DNA from: SFLA01 sp045595785
GTDB taxonomy: Bacteria > Bacillota > Clostridia > Oscillospirales > CAG-382
DNA length: 64,000 nucleotides
Direction of reading: 5' to 3'
NCBI GenBank assembly: GCA_045595785.1
Contig: JAZOBE010000048.1
Location: 12,423 to 76,422 of the forward strand
The position numbers and the translations under genes are program-made. The notes under the pieces are model-generated. The model worked only from the letters and a program-made list of their open reading frames with translations, had not been told where the DNA came from and searched no databases. Below are positions 1-8,961 of this stretch, one piece after another (within the stretch, counting starts at the first letter, position 1; each line of letters begins with the position of its first letter).

Positions 1-88
1 GACAGTTGTTGCCCGTAACCTCAAAGGTTACCTCGTCTACGGTGAGGTGACAGCCCTTGGGGCAGGTTATACAGATTATCTTTGCCAT
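1..88 (-). CDS. DUF1667 family small redox protein, 5' part only
   Basis: Only the first 29 residues are inside the window; the gene runs off the left edge. They show Cys6-x2-Cys9-Pro-x-Gly-Cys13 followed by HLTV, the opening signature of DUF1667 proteins, which probably bind metal or an Fe-S centre through these cysteines. The ATG overlaps the TAA of the upstream oxidoreductase by one base (TAATG), so it is the third gene of a translationally coupled flavoprotein operon. In Thermotoga and Clostridia this small protein regularly follows a GlpA-like oxidoreductase and a second FAD protein, suggesting it is an electron-transfer subunit of one complex. Function of the family is not established. 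Confidence 0.85.
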   Translation of the reverse strand, partial: MAKIICITCPKGCHLTVDEVTFEVTGNNC

Positions 89-1332
89 TACTGCTTATCC
101 TCCTCTACCGAAACGGTAATTTTTTCTGCGTTACCCAAAAGCGCAACGGGCACCACTATATGCTCCATTTCGCCGGGAGCGCAATGCTCGCGCTTGAAGG
201 ATGCCACTACACGGTCTCCGTCACGGACGGTGAGACGCACATTCTTGTACACGTTTCTTACACGGAAGAACATATCCACAGACTTGCCTGCGTTTTCGGG
301 GCGGATATACTGAGGCACGGTATAAGAAACACCGTCACCGTTGGTAACCTCTATAATCCTGCCGCTTCCCTTGTTGCCGAGAGCATAAAGCGCGGCGGCT
401 TTGCCTGCACGCTCGCTCTCTGCAGAAACGTAATCCACCAGGTCGTGTACGTGAACAACGTTGCCGCAGGCGAAGATACCTTCTGCCAGCGTTTCCATAT
501 TCTCATATACGAAAGCACCGTTTGTACGGCGGTCAATGGGAATACCCGCGCCGCGGGTAAGCTCGTTTTCGGGGATAAGTCCCACGGAAAGAAGCACGGT
601 ATCGCACTCAATATCAAACTCGGTACCGGGAATGGGCTTACGGTCAGGCCCCACCTTGGCGATGGTAACACCCTCTACCCTATTCTTACCGCGGATATCC
701 GTAATGGTGTGGGAAAGATAAAGAGGGATATCAAAATCGTTAAGACACTGAACGATGTTTCTGGTAAGTCCGCCCGAGTAAGGCATAAGCTCAACGCAGG
801 CGTGTACCTTTGCGCCCTCAAGAGTCATACGGCGCGCCATAATAAGACCGATATCGCCGGAGCCCAGAATTACCGCATTTTTACCTACCATATATCCTTC
901 GATATTAAGGTATCTCTGTGCCGCGCCTGCGGTGTAAACACCTGCAGGTCTGTCACCGGGAATGGAGATGGCGCCTCTGGTACGCTCTCTGCATCCCATG
1001 GCAAGGACAATGGCGCCGCCGCTTATTTCAAGATAACCCTGCTCGCGGCTAACAGCGCGTACCACACGGTCTGTGGTGACCTCAAGAACCATAGTATCTG
1101 TCAAAACCTCAATACCATCAAGATTTTCTATAAATCTGGAAGCGTATTCGGGGCCTGCCAGCTCCTCCTTGAAGCGGTGGAGACCGAAGCCGTTGTGAAT
1201 GCACTGGTTAAGGATACCGCCCAGGCAGGTATCGCGCTCGATAATAAGAATATCCTTTGCGCCGTTTTCACGGGCGCTGATTGCCGCGGCAAGACCTGCG
1301 GGGCCGCCGCCGATGACAATTACTTCTCTCAT
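88..1332 (-). CDS. NAD(P)/FAD-dependent oxidoreductase (second subunit of GlpA-like complex)
   Basis: A 414-residue two-dinucleotide-binding flavoprotein. The N-terminal FAD motif is GGGPAG at residues 8-13, and a second Rossmann motif, GSGDIG, lies at about 157-162 for NAD(P). The reading frame stays open further upstream, but the ATG at 1332 is preferred because it overlaps the upstream TGA as ATGA and places the FAD motif at the expected distance from the N-terminus. It sits between a GlpA-like protein and DUF1667, a conserved three-gene arrangement often found with glycerol genes. It probably passes electrons between the GlpA-like flavin and NAD(P) or another carrier. The substrate cannot be read from this sequence. 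Confidence 0.88.
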   Translation of the reverse strand: MREVIVIGGGPAGLAAAISARENGAKDILIIERDTCLGGILNQCIHNGFGLHRFKEELAGPEYASRFIENLDGIEVLTDTMVLEVTTDRVVRAVSREQGYLEISGGAIVLAMGCRERTRGAISIPGDRPAGVYTAGAAQRYLNIEGYMVGKNAVILGSGDIGLIMARRMTLEGAKVHACVELMPYSGGLTRNIVQCLNDFDIPLYLSHTITDIRGKNRVEGVTIAKVGPDRKPIPGTEFDIECDTVLLSVGLIPENELTRGAGIPIDRRTNGAFVYENMETLAEGIFACGNVVHVHDLVDYVSAESERAGKAAALYALGNKGSGRIIEVTNGDGVSYTVPQYIRPENAGKSVDMFFRVRNVYKNVRLTVRDGDRVVASFKREHCAPGEMEHIVVPVALLGNAEKITVSVEEDKQ

Positions 1333-2741
1333 AACGCACCTCCCGAAAGAACGGTACTTCCCGATTTGTCTTTGCATATCTCCTCACGGGGAATGCCGGT
1401 ATATTTATGGATGAGCTCAAGCACTCTGGGAGCGCAGAATCCGCCCTGACATCTGCCCATACCTGCGCCGACACGGCGCTTGACACCGTCAATGCTTACG
1501 GGAGGAATGGGGGTTTTGAAGGTAGCGGTTATCTCACCCTCGGTTATAGTTTCGCAACGGCAAACCACTCTGCCGTATGCGGGATCTTCTTTGATAACGG
1601 CGTTCTTTTCCTCGGGGGACAACTCCTTAAAGCGGATGACCTTGCGTGTATCCACCGCATTTTCCTTTTTGGTAAGAGTGAGTCCGTCCTTCTCAAGCAA
1701 TTCGCAAACGTACTCGCCGATGGCAGGTGCGGATGCAAGACCGGGGGACTTTATGCCCGCCAGAGAAAGGAAGCCTTTTTTAACAAAACGAATGAGAAAA
1801 TCTTCGTTATTGGTGTTTGCACGCATACCTGCGAAATTACGGATGTTTGCGGAAAGATTAAGCGCAGGCACGCTTTTTGCCGCAGCGGTACGCACGAATG
1901 CGAGTCCGTCAGCGGTGGTGGAAACGTCAGTCTTATCATCGCATCCCTCTGCGTTGGGTCCGACGATAATGTTTCCGTGAACGGTGGGAGAAACAAGCAC
2001 GCCCTTACCGTCCTTATTGGGGCATTGGAACACGACTGTGTTTACTATGCCGAAAGCAGATTTGTCCAGCAGGTAATACTCACCCTTGGAGGGCTTGAGA
2101 ATAAAATCCGGCTCAGCCACAAGAGCCTCAATATCGGTACAGTTGACGCCTGCGGCGGCAACGATATACTTTGCTTTGTATTCACCCTTTTGGGTAACTA
2201 CGGTGTTCTCGTCCTTAATATCGGTAACACCCTCGGAAAGATGCAATTCCAATCCGTTTTCCACCGCCACGGTGGCAAAAGCGAGGGCGTATTCCCAAGG
2301 AGAGATAACCCCTGCGGTGGGTGCGTAAAGTGCGGTGGTAACGGTATCTGCAAGGTTAGGCTCAATAGCCTTTATCTCCTCCTTGCCAAGAATCTTAAGA
2401 CCGGGTACTCCGTTTTGGATACCGCGCTCATACAGCTTCTTTACGGTTTCGTCATCCTCCTCGCCAAAGGCACATACCAAAGAGCCGGTCTCCTTATAAG
2501 GCACGTCCAGCTTTTTGCATATCTCCTTTGCCAGCGCATTGCCGCGCACGTTGAGACGGGCGGTAAGTGAGCCGGGGACCGGGTCATACCCTGCGTGGAT
2601 GATGGCAGAGTTTGCTTTGGTTGTACCGGTGGCAATATCGTTTTCCTTTTCGAAAAGCGCCACCTTAAGGTCATATTTTGTGAGATAGTATGCGGCGGCA
2701 CAGCCGATAACGCCGCCTCCGATAATTATAACGTCATACAT
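1329..2741 (-). CDS. GlpA-like FAD-dependent oxidoreductase with C-terminal BFD-type [2Fe-2S] domain
   Basis: 470 residues: an N-terminal DAO-fold FAD domain (GGGVIG near residue 8, then a TTKANSA segment typical of glycerol-3-phosphate dehydrogenases) followed by a C-terminal BFD-like iron-sulfur domain with Cys394-x-Cys396 and Cys431-x4-Cys436. This architecture matches anaerobic glycerol-3-phosphate dehydrogenase subunit A and related 2-hydroxyacid oxidoreductases. The ATG at 2741 is chosen because an AGGTG Shine-Dalgarno lies just upstream; an in-frame TTG further 5' would sit on top of that site. It is the first gene of a coupled operon with the FAD protein and DUF1667. No glpK is visible, so glycerol-3-phosphate is a likely but unproven substrate. 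Confidence 0.87.
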   Translation of the reverse strand: MYDVIIIGGGVIGCAAAYYLTKYDLKVALFEKENDIATGTTKANSAIIHAGYDPVPGSLTARLNVRGNALAKEICKKLDVPYKETGSLVCAFGEEDDETVKKLYERGIQNGVPGLKILGKEEIKAIEPNLADTVTTALYAPTAGVISPWEYALAFATVAVENGLELHLSEGVTDIKDENTVVTQKGEYKAKYIVAAAGVNCTDIEALVAEPDFILKPSKGEYYLLDKSAFGIVNTVVFQCPNKDGKGVLVSPTVHGNIIVGPNAEGCDDKTDVSTTADGLAFVRTAAAKSVPALNLSANIRNFAGMRANTNNEDFLIRFVKKGFLSLAGIKSPGLASAPAIGEYVCELLEKDGLTLTKKENAVDTRKVIRFKELSPEEKNAVIKEDPAYGRVVCRCETITEGEITATFKTPIPPVSIDGVKRRVGAGMGRCQGGFCAPRVLELIHKYTGIPREEICKDKSGSTVLSGGAL

Positions 2742-2786
2742 ATTTTTCACCTGCAAGGAAAAGTTTTTTAAGCAAATGATATTGGT

Positions 2787-2817
2787 GGCGCCGACCCCGA
2801 TGAACGGAGCCGACGCC
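2787..2817 (-). other. GC-rich hairpin between surface protein and flavoprotein operon
   Basis: Two 12-nt arms (2787-2798 and 2806-2817) pair fully if three G-U pairs are allowed when read on the minus strand, with a 7-nt loop. No T-tract follows on the minus strand, so it is not a textbook intrinsic terminator. It lies after the stop of the surface-protein gene and before the start of the GlpA-like gene and may act as a 3' end-protecting stem or a weak terminator. Confidence 0.45.
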
Positions 2818-2848
2818 TAAAAAACTTAAATATTAGTTATGCTTTTGT

Positions 2849-4162
2849 TTACTTCTTCTTTTTAGCAACAACTACAACTACAACAACGATAGCTACTACT
2901 GCAACAACAGCAACTACGATGCCTACGATAAGGCCGGTGTTGGACTTTTCTTCCTTGTCGCCGGTAGAAGGAGCCTTGGACTCGTCTTCAGACTTGTCGT
3001 CTTCTGCGGGAACAGATTCATCCTTGGGCTCTTCGGAGGATTCATCTTCAACGGGCTCAGAGGATTCATCCTCGGGCTGAGAAGGTTCATCGGGAGTAGC
3101 AACGGGAACAGCGTAGTAAACTACTGCGCCGGTCTCAAAGGTCTGTTCATCAAAGTTGTATCCTGCGAAGGTTACGATGTCGCCTGCAACGAGAGCTGCA
3201 AGAGCGTCTCTGTTTGCGGCTGCGTCAGCGCTCTCACCGTGAACTGCGAGTGCGATGTCGCCTTCAGCTACGTCAGCAAAAGCAAACTCATAGTCACCGT
3301 CTACACCCTTAACCTCTACTACGGAGTACTCACCCTCAACCTCGGTAGGTCTGAGAAGTACGCATGCGGACCATGCTACGTTGTATGCGGAAAGGTTGGT
3401 AGGATCGGTGATGATGGTGTTGGAGTCGGTAACGATGGACTCGTTGAAGGGCACGTGCTTGATGTACTTTGCGCCTGCGGGAATCTCAACGATAGGCTCG
3501 ATATCATCGATATTTACGGATTCTTCCTGGCTTACTTCTTCGTAATCGTCGTCGCCCTCTTCAGACTGAAGACCTGCGCCAACTTCGGTAAGACCTATCC
3601 ATTCCCAGGAAACCTTATCCCAGCCCTGGCCGTTGGGACCCATGCTGAAGCAGATGGAAACGTACTTTGCATCTACAGCAGCGTTAAGACGGATAACAGT
3701 TTCAAGCTGGAAGGAAGGGTCGGCTACATTTACGATTTCGCCTTCCATGGTATAAACATCCTCGTGGAAAGCGTTACCATCTGCGGAAGTACCGATGATG
3801 AGAGAGTTTTCGTGGGGAAGACCGATCATTGCGTTAGCATATACGTACCAGTTGATATATACGGTATCGATGCTCTGAAGAGAATCAAGCTCAAAAACGA
3901 TGGTAACTTCGGTAAGATCTTCGGAAGTGCAGTTCTTGTTCTGAATAAGAACTATGCCCTTCTTGTTGAAGTCGTTTGCAGCGGCATCAGTTTCAGAAAG
4001 AATGGTGCCGTCATACAGAAGCTCAAGCTTATCGGATGCGCGAGGTGCTACGTTATCGCCCTTGATCTCAAGATTAACAACAGTTGCTTTTGCATCTGCA
4101 GGGATAGCAAAAAGCGCCACTACAAGAGTAAGGACAATGATAACACTTAAAAGTTTTTTCAT
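2849..4162 (-). CDS. Secreted, C-terminally membrane-anchored surface protein (paralogue of the upstream gene)
   Basis: 437 residues with a clear export signal (MKK, hydrophobic core, ADA at about 22-24). A large extracellular region resembles carbohydrate- or ligand-binding beta-sandwich folds, but no family can be named. It is followed by a Ser/Glu/Asp/Pro-rich tether (about 355-405), a hydrophobic helix of Val/Ile/Ala and a terminal KKKK stop-transfer. There is no LPxTG sortase motif, so anchoring would be by the C-terminal helix. It is strongly similar over its full length to the gene at 4303-5646, indicating tandem duplication, and shares the anchor with the protein at 46499-47884. It has its own sigma-A promoter. 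Function unknown. Confidence 0.85.
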   Translation of the reverse strand: MKKLLSVIIVLTLVVALFAIPADAKATVVNLEIKGDNVAPRASDKLELLYDGTILSETDAAANDFNKKGIVLIQNKNCTSEDLTEVTIVFELDSLQSIDTVYINWYVYANAMIGLPHENSLIIGTSADGNAFHEDVYTMEGEIVNVADPSFQLETVIRLNAAVDAKYVSICFSMGPNGQGWDKVSWEWIGLTEVGAGLQSEEGDDDYEEVSQEESVNIDDIEPIVEIPAGAKYIKHVPFNESIVTDSNTIITDPTNLSAYNVAWSACVLLRPTEVEGEYSVVEVKGVDGDYEFAFADVAEGDIALAVHGESADAAANRDALAALVAGDIVTFAGYNFDEQTFETGAVVYYAVPVATPDEPSQPEDESSEPVEDESSEEPKDESVPAEDDKSEDESKAPSTGDKEEKSNTGLIVGIVVAVVAVVAIVVVVVVVAKKKK

Positions 4163-4195
4163 TTCATTTTCTCCTTGAAATTATTTTGTAGGTAG

Positions 4196-4224
4196 ATTAT
4201 ATTACATAAAGCGCGAAAAGTCAA
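4196..4224 (-). promoter_or_regulatory. Sigma-A promoter of the 2849-4162 surface protein
   Basis: On the minus strand TTGACT (4224-4219) and TATAAT (4201-4196) are separated by 17 bases; the start codon is about 34 bases downstream of the -10. Confidence 0.8.
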
Positions 4225-4260
4225 TAAGCTATTCAAATAATGTATATTAAAAAAACCACA

Positions 4261-4289
4261 AAAACCCGTGGAAAACCACGGGTTTTATG
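4261..4289 (-). terminator. Intrinsic terminator after the 4303-5646 surface protein
   Basis: Perfect 11-bp stem (4261-4271 with 4276-4286), AAAACCCGTGG and its complement around a 4-base loop, with a T-rich 3' side on the minus strand. It separates the two paralogous surface-protein genes, which are therefore separate transcripts. A near-identical stem occurs at 46455-46478. Confidence 0.85.
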
Positions 4290-4302
4290 TATTAAGGTTT
4301 AA

Positions 4303-5646
4303 TTATTTCTTCTTTTTGGCAACAACTACAACTACAACAACGATAGCTGCTACTGCAACAACGGCAACTGCGATGCCTACGATAAGACCGGTGTTGGACT
4401 TTTCTTCCTTGTCGCCGGCAGAAGGAGCTTTGGACTCGTCCTCGGACTTGTCATCCTCTGCGGGAACAGATTCATCCTTAGGCTCTTCGGAGGACTCATC
4501 GTCCTTGGGCTCTTCGGAGGACTCATCGTCTGCGGGAGTGGAAACCTCATCCTCGGAAACGTCGACGTCGGGAGTAGCGGTGTTGTCTACAAAGTAAACT
4601 ACTGCGCCTCTCTCAAAGGACTGCTCCTCAAAGTTATAGCCTGCAAAGGTAACGGTATCGCCCTCAACGAGAGCGTTAAGAGCAAGTCTGTTTGCCTTGG
4701 TGCCGTCAGTATCGTCATCACCGTGAACGGAAAGAACGATATCACCCTCTGCTGCGTCTGCAAACAGGAAGGTATCGTCACCGTTCATCCACTGAACCGC
4801 AACTACAGTGTACTGACCCTCGGTCTCAGCAGGTCTGAGAAGTGCGCAAGAGGTCCACTTTACGTTGTAGTCCTGCATGGTAGCGGGATCGGTAATGATG
4901 GTGTAAGAACCGGTGGTGATAGACTTGTTGAAGGTTGCGTGCTTAAGACCTACGGAACCCTCGGGAATCTCAACGATAGGCTCGATCTGGTCAAGAGGAG
5001 TGTTGTCTTCGCTTACTTCATCGTAACCGCCGAGAACCTCTTCAACCTGAAGTCCTGCGCCAACTTCGGTAAAGCCTACCCATTCCCACATGGGGCAGTA
5101 CCAGCCGTCCTGACCGTGAGGGCCATACTCAAAGGAAACGGAAACATACTTTGCCTTTACGGTCTGACCGAGTCTGATAACAGTCTCAAGCTGGAAGGAG
5201 GAGTTGGGGTCGGTCTCACCCTCAAAATCATAAGCAGCGATCTCGGTATAAACGTCGCCATCCTGAGAATAACCGATGATAAGGTTATTGTTGTGAGGCA
5301 AACCGATAATTGCGTTGTGATATACGTACCAGGTGATGTAAACCGAGTCGATATCCTGAAGGGTATCAAGCTCAAAATAAAGGGTTGCAACGGTGTTGTT
5401 TTCTGCGTCCATCATATTGGTATTCTGAACGAGAACTATGCCTTCCTTATCGAAGTTGTTTGCGGTAGCATTATCCTCGGAAAGGATCTTGTTATCACAA
5501 AGAAGATTAACGTCTGCGCCTGCGCGAAGCTTAACGTTATCACCCTCAAACCAAACCTTTGTTACAGTTGCCTTAGCGTCTGCAGGAATGATAAGAAGTG
5601 CAACGACAAGAGAAAGAATGATAAGAACACTTAACAGTTTTTTCAT
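4303..5646 (-). CDS. Secreted, C-terminally membrane-anchored surface protein (tandem paralogue)
   Basis: 447 residues. Signal peptide at 1-24 ending PADA, a long extracellular domain, then a tether with repeats of the type DDESSEEPK, a Val/Ile/Ala membrane helix and a terminal KKKK. The last 80 or so residues are almost identical to those of the 2849-4162 protein, while the middle has diverged, so selection or gene conversion is keeping the anchor constant. No catalytic motif was recognised. A promoter at 5685-5713 and a terminator at 4261-4289 make it a single-gene unit. Confidence 0.85.
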   Translation of the reverse strand: MKKLLSVLIILSLVVALLIIPADAKATVTKVWFEGDNVKLRAGADVNLLCDNKILSEDNATANNFDKEGIVLVQNTNMMDAENNTVATLYFELDTLQDIDSVYITWYVYHNAIIGLPHNNNLIIGYSQDGDVYTEIAAYDFEGETDPNSSFQLETVIRLGQTVKAKYVSVSFEYGPHGQDGWYCPMWEWVGFTEVGAGLQVEEVLGGYDEVSEDNTPLDQIEPIVEIPEGSVGLKHATFNKSITTGSYTIITDPATMQDYNVKWTSCALLRPAETEGQYTVVAVQWMNGDDTFLFADAAEGDIVLSVHGDDDTDGTKANRLALNALVEGDTVTFAGYNFEEQSFERGAVVYFVDNTATPDVDVSEDEVSTPADDESSEEPKDDESSEEPKDESVPAEDDKSEDESKAPSAGDKEEKSNTGLIVGIAVAVVAVAAIVVVVVVVAKKKK

Positions 5647-5684
5647 TGCTTTTGAAAGCTCCTTTTTGAATATTTTGTAAACAA

Positions 5685-5713
5685 ATTATATTATATAAAA
5701 GGAAAAAAGTCAA
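5685..5713 (-). promoter_or_regulatory. Sigma-A promoter of the 4303-5646 surface protein
   Basis: Minus strand TTGACT (5713-5708), 17-base spacer, TATAAT (5690-5685). Same hexamers and spacing as the promoter of the paralogue, so the duplication included the promoter. Confidence 0.8.
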
Positions 5714-5770
5714 GACGGGTTTTGAATTTGTAACCTTTTTGATAATTATTAAGTTTTACATTTGTAACTG

Positions 5771-5799
5771 TTTACAAAACCGTTATATTTTGTTATAAT
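5771..5799 (+). promoter_or_regulatory. Sigma-A promoter of the glycerate kinase operon
   Basis: TTTACA (5771-5776), 17-base spacer, TATAAT (5794-5799), followed by a GAGGTGG-type ribosome site and the ATG at 5822. Divergent from the surface-protein promoter. Confidence 0.78.
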
Positions 5800-5821
5800 T
5801 ATTGGGAAGAGGTGGCTAAAT

Positions 5822-6919
5822 ATGCATTATTTGCTTATACTCGATTCCTTTAAGGGCAGTGTCTCGTCAAGAGACGCGGCTTTACATATAAAAAGCGGTC
5901 TTGGCGGCGGTGAGGTGATACCTTTTTCTGACGGAGGCGAAGGTTTTTTACAGTGCATTGAGCACGCCTGCGGCGGAGAAAGGGTATGTTTTTCCGTGCC
6001 GGACAGCTATGGAAGACAAGTGGACACCTATTACCTGCGCGTGGGCGACACCGGCGTGGTGGAGACCGCGCTGGCAGACGGCCTTGTAACCGTGGGAAAG
6101 GAGCATCCGAACATTACGGGTGCCGCATCCGTTGGCACGGGACTCACCATAAAAAAAGCCTTGGAGGACGGGTGCAAAAAAGTAATAATCGGCTTTGGCG
6201 GAAGCGCCACCAATGACGGAGGCGCAGGTGCGCTGTACGGGCTGGGTGCCCGTTTTCTGGCTGACGGAAAGGAAAGAGCGCCTGACGGGCTGTGCGGTGA
6301 GTGGTGTGAGAAAATTGACCTTTCGGGTCTTACTCCTCTGCTTGCAAGGGCAAAGCTTGTTTTCGCCTGTGACGTGGACAACCCCTATTACGGGGAAAAC
6401 GGCGCGTCTATGGTATATTCACCCCAAAAGGGGGCGGACGGGCAGACGGCCGTCCGTATGGAAAGGGGGCACAGACGCTTATCACAGCTTTTGTACACAG
6501 CCTCCGGCAAGGATATATCCCATATTCCCGGTGCAGGTGCCGCAGGAGGTCTTGCAGGCGGGCTTATGGCGGTGTGCGACCCTGAAGTAAAAAGCGGATT
6601 TGACCTGCTGAAGGACCTTTGCGGTCTGGAGGAGAGAATAAAAGAGGCTGACGTTGTTATTACCGGTGAGGGAAAGACGGACGGACAGACCTTGAACGGA
6701 AAGCTGCCCCAAAAGGTTACGGCTTTGGCAAAAAGCAATGGTAAAAAGGTGTGCTGCGTTTCGGGAATGATCACCCAAGAGGGATACGCATTGGGCGCAG
6801 ATACTTATATACCCCTTGCGGAAGGGGAAATCACTCCGCAAATGACTATGGGTAACCCTGCCCCGTATCTTAAGAATGCGGGAATTAAAATAAAAAACAT
6901 ATACGAAGAGGAAATCTAA
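5822..6919 (+). CDS. glxK: Glycerate kinase
   Basis: 365 residues, the normal length of the GarK/GlxK (glycerate kinase type 1) family. Family marks are DSFKGS near residue 8 and the glycine-rich GFGGSATNDGG stretch at about 122-134, with a later ITGEGKTDGQTL segment. It phosphorylates D-glycerate with ATP to a phosphoglycerate feeding lower glycolysis. First gene of a plus-strand run; the next gene starts one base after its stop. Whether it is functionally connected to the MoxR cluster that follows is doubtful; co-transcription is likely from spacing alone. Confidence 0.93.
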   Translation: MHYLLILDSFKGSVSSRDAALHIKSGLGGGEVIPFSDGGEGFLQCIEHACGGERVCFSVPDSYGRQVDTYYLRVGDTGVVETALADGLVTVGKEHPNITGAASVGTGLTIKKALEDGCKKVIIGFGGSATNDGGAGALYGLGARFLADGKERAPDGLCGEWCEKIDLSGLTPLLARAKLVFACDVDNPYYGENGASMVYSPQKGADGQTAVRMERGHRRLSQLLYTASGKDISHIPGAGAAGGLAGGLMAVCDPEVKSGFDLLKDLCGLEERIKEADVVITGEGKTDGQTLNGKLPQKVTALAKSNGKKVCCVSGMITQEGYALGADTYIPLAEGEITPQMTMGNPAPYLKNAGIKIKNIYEEEI

Positions 6920-6920
6920 A

Positions 6921-7973
6921 ATGAAAAAATGTACTTTTTGTAACGCAGAGATCGACGACAACGCAGTAAGATGCGAATATTGTGAGCAGGACTGCCCTGC
7001 CCCCGCACCCGCATTTGCACCTACCTTGGCAGATGAAAAAAGACCCGCTCCCAAGAAAAGACGTAAAAACGCTTGGTGGGCAGTTATTCTGTGCGTAATT
7101 CTTGCTTTCGGCATATTCTTTTCCGCTACCATGGGCACAGGCTTTGTGCTGTTGAGACAGGCGTTAAGCTCCGCTACCATTGAGACCGTGGTAAAGGACG
7201 TTGATATTTTCAGTATTCCCATTGAAGACGGCACCGTTCTTGACAAGGTTGAAGAGGTTTTCAAGGAATCCGGCAACGAATATCTTGAGAATATGACCGC
7301 AGAGGATATCCGCCGTATTGCGGAGGAGGCAGGTCTGCAGGAGCAGCTTTCCAATGTTATGAGTCAGGTTTCCGACCTGCTTACCGGAAAGACCACCGAA
7401 ATTGATATTTCCGCCGAGCAGATAATGGTGCTGGTTGAGGACAATATAGACCTTATTGAAGAAACCACCGGATACCGTCTTACCAAGGACGACCTGGCAC
7501 AGCTTGAATCGGTTATTACCGAGCATACCGAGACTATTACCGAGGAGCTTAACCAGCAGGCGGCAATTTTGCTTGAGGAGCCTGCGGTAAAGACTACCGT
7601 TACCACTGTTCAGATAGCAGTAAGCCCCGTTATCCCTATTGCCGCATTCGGCGTTACCGCCCTTTGCGCACTTCTCGTGTTGCTCCTTCTCCGCAGAAAA
7701 GAGGGCGTGTTTATGTACGTTGGTATTCCCACCCTTATTCTCGGCATAATTCTGGGCGTAGCTTACGGCGGAAGCGAGCTTATCAAGGCGTATGCTTTGG
7801 CAATGGTTCGTATTCCCGCCTCTATGACCGCTATCGTTAACTCGGTTATCGCGGCGATACTCAACCCCGTTCTGTATGCGGCTATTATTTGCGGCGCAGT
7901 AGGCGTTGTATGCATTATTCTGTTTATAATCATTAAGATCTGCGTTGGCAGAAAATACAAAAAGTACTGTTAA
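6921..7973 (+). CDS. Zinc-ribbon membrane protein of unknown function
   Basis: 350 residues. The N-terminus is a zinc ribbon with Cys4-x2-Cys7 and Cys18-x2-Cys21, a Pro/Ala linker, one membrane segment at about 49-75, an acidic domain of about 150 residues outside (rich in Glu, Thr and Ile, possibly coiled), then three C-terminal membrane segments from about 233 on. No named family recognised. It lies between glycerate kinase and moxR and a second zinc-ribbon protein closes the same operon, so it may be part of the MoxR/DUF58/transglutaminase envelope module. Confidence 0.75.
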   Translation: MKKCTFCNAEIDDNAVRCEYCEQDCPAPAPAFAPTLADEKRPAPKKRRKNAWWAVILCVILAFGIFFSATMGTGFVLLRQALSSATIETVVKDVDIFSIPIEDGTVLDKVEEVFKESGNEYLENMTAEDIRRIAEEAGLQEQLSNVMSQVSDLLTGKTTEIDISAEQIMVLVEDNIDLIEETTGYRLTKDDLAQLESVITEHTETITEELNQQAAILLEEPAVKTTVTTVQIAVSPVIPIAAFGVTALCALLVLLLLRRKEGVFMYVGIPTLILGIILGVAYGGSELIKAYALAMVRIPASMTAIVNSVIAAILNPVLYAAIICGAVGVVCIILFIIIKICVGRKYKKYC

Positions 7974-8007
7974 GTAATATACCTATATCCCTTAAGGAGG
8001 AAAATCT

Positions 8008-8961
8008 ATGTCAAATACAGGCTACGTTCAGGCGCAGGCGCTTATAAACGGACTGTCAAAAGCAGTTCTGGGCAAGAGCAAGGAAGCTACATATCTGGTT
8101 ACCGCGTTTCTTGCAGGCGGCCACGTGCTTATTGAAGATATCCCCGGCGTGGGAAAGACCACCCTTGCTTCTGCTTTGGCGCGTCTTTCGGGACTGGACT
8201 ACAAGAGAGTACAGTTCACTCCCGATGTTACTCCCTCTGATATCACCGGATTTAATATGTTTGACAAGCGCACCGGAGAATTCGTGTTCCGTGACGGCGC
8301 TGTAAATGCGGATATTTTCTTGGGCGACGAAATAAACCGCGCTTCTCCCAAGACACAGTCCGCACTTCTTGAAGCGATGAGTGAGGGAAGCGTTACCGTA
8401 GACGGTGAGAACCATCCCCTCTCTCCCGTGTTTACGGTTATTGCCACCCAGAACCCTATGGGCTTTGTAGGTACGTATCCTCTGCCCGAAGCGCAGGTAG
8501 ACCGTTTTGCAGTAAGATTTTCTATGGGATACCCCTCCTTTGAGGCGGAAATGCGTATTGCCGCAGGTATGACCCATGAAAACACACTTCCCTCCCTTGA
8601 GGCGGCTATTGACAGAGATATGCTTATCAAAATGCGTGCCGAGGTAAAGGAGGTTGCCGTTGAGCAGGAAGCGTACAGATATGCGGTATCTCTGGTTACC
8701 GCCACCAGAAACGACAAGCGTCTTTCTCTGGGTGCGTCTCCCCGCGGAAGCGTAATGCTTATCCGACTTGCCAAGGCATACGCGTATATTCAGGGCAGAG
8801 ATTATATCCTGCCTGACGATATCGGCACAATGTTCGTGCCGGTCATGAACCACAGAATAACCCTGTCCCAGGAGGCGAAAAGGGAATTCCTTTCCGCAGA
8901 GGACATACTTTTAAGCATTTTGGCAAACACCGATGTGCCCCACAGAGGCAAAGGAAGATAA
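8008..8961 (+). CDS. MoxR-family AAA+ ATPase
   Basis: 317 residues, typical of the MoxR branch of AAA+ ATPases. Walker A GVGKTT is at 47-52, Walker B FLGDEINR at about 104-111, and the conserved ATQNP sensor follows. MoxR ATPases act as chaperones in maturation of partner proteins and are usually encoded beside DUF58 and transglutaminase proteins, as here. A strong AAGGAGG ribosome site precedes the ATG. The DUF58 gene begins immediately after the stop codon, indicating tight coupling. Confidence 0.93.
   Translation: MSNTGYVQAQALINGLSKAVLGKSKEATYLVTAFLAGGHVLIEDIPGVGKTTLASALARLSGLDYKRVQFTPDVTPSDITGFNMFDKRTGEFVFRDGAVNADIFLGDEINRASPKTQSALLEAMSEGSVTVDGENHPLSPVFTVIATQNPMGFVGTYPLPEAQVDRFAVRFSMGYPSFEAEMRIAAGMTHENTLPSLEAAIDRDMLIKMRAEVKEVAVEQEAYRYAVSLVTATRNDKRLSLGASPRGSVMLIRLAKAYAYIQGRDYILPDDIGTMFVPVMNHRITLSQEAKREFLSAEDILLSILANTDVPHRGKGR

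Noticed and set aside
2849..5646. Sortase-anchored surface proteins
   Set aside because: There is no LPxTG-like motif before the C-terminal helix, and no sortase gene in the window; the helix plus lysines fits direct membrane anchoring.
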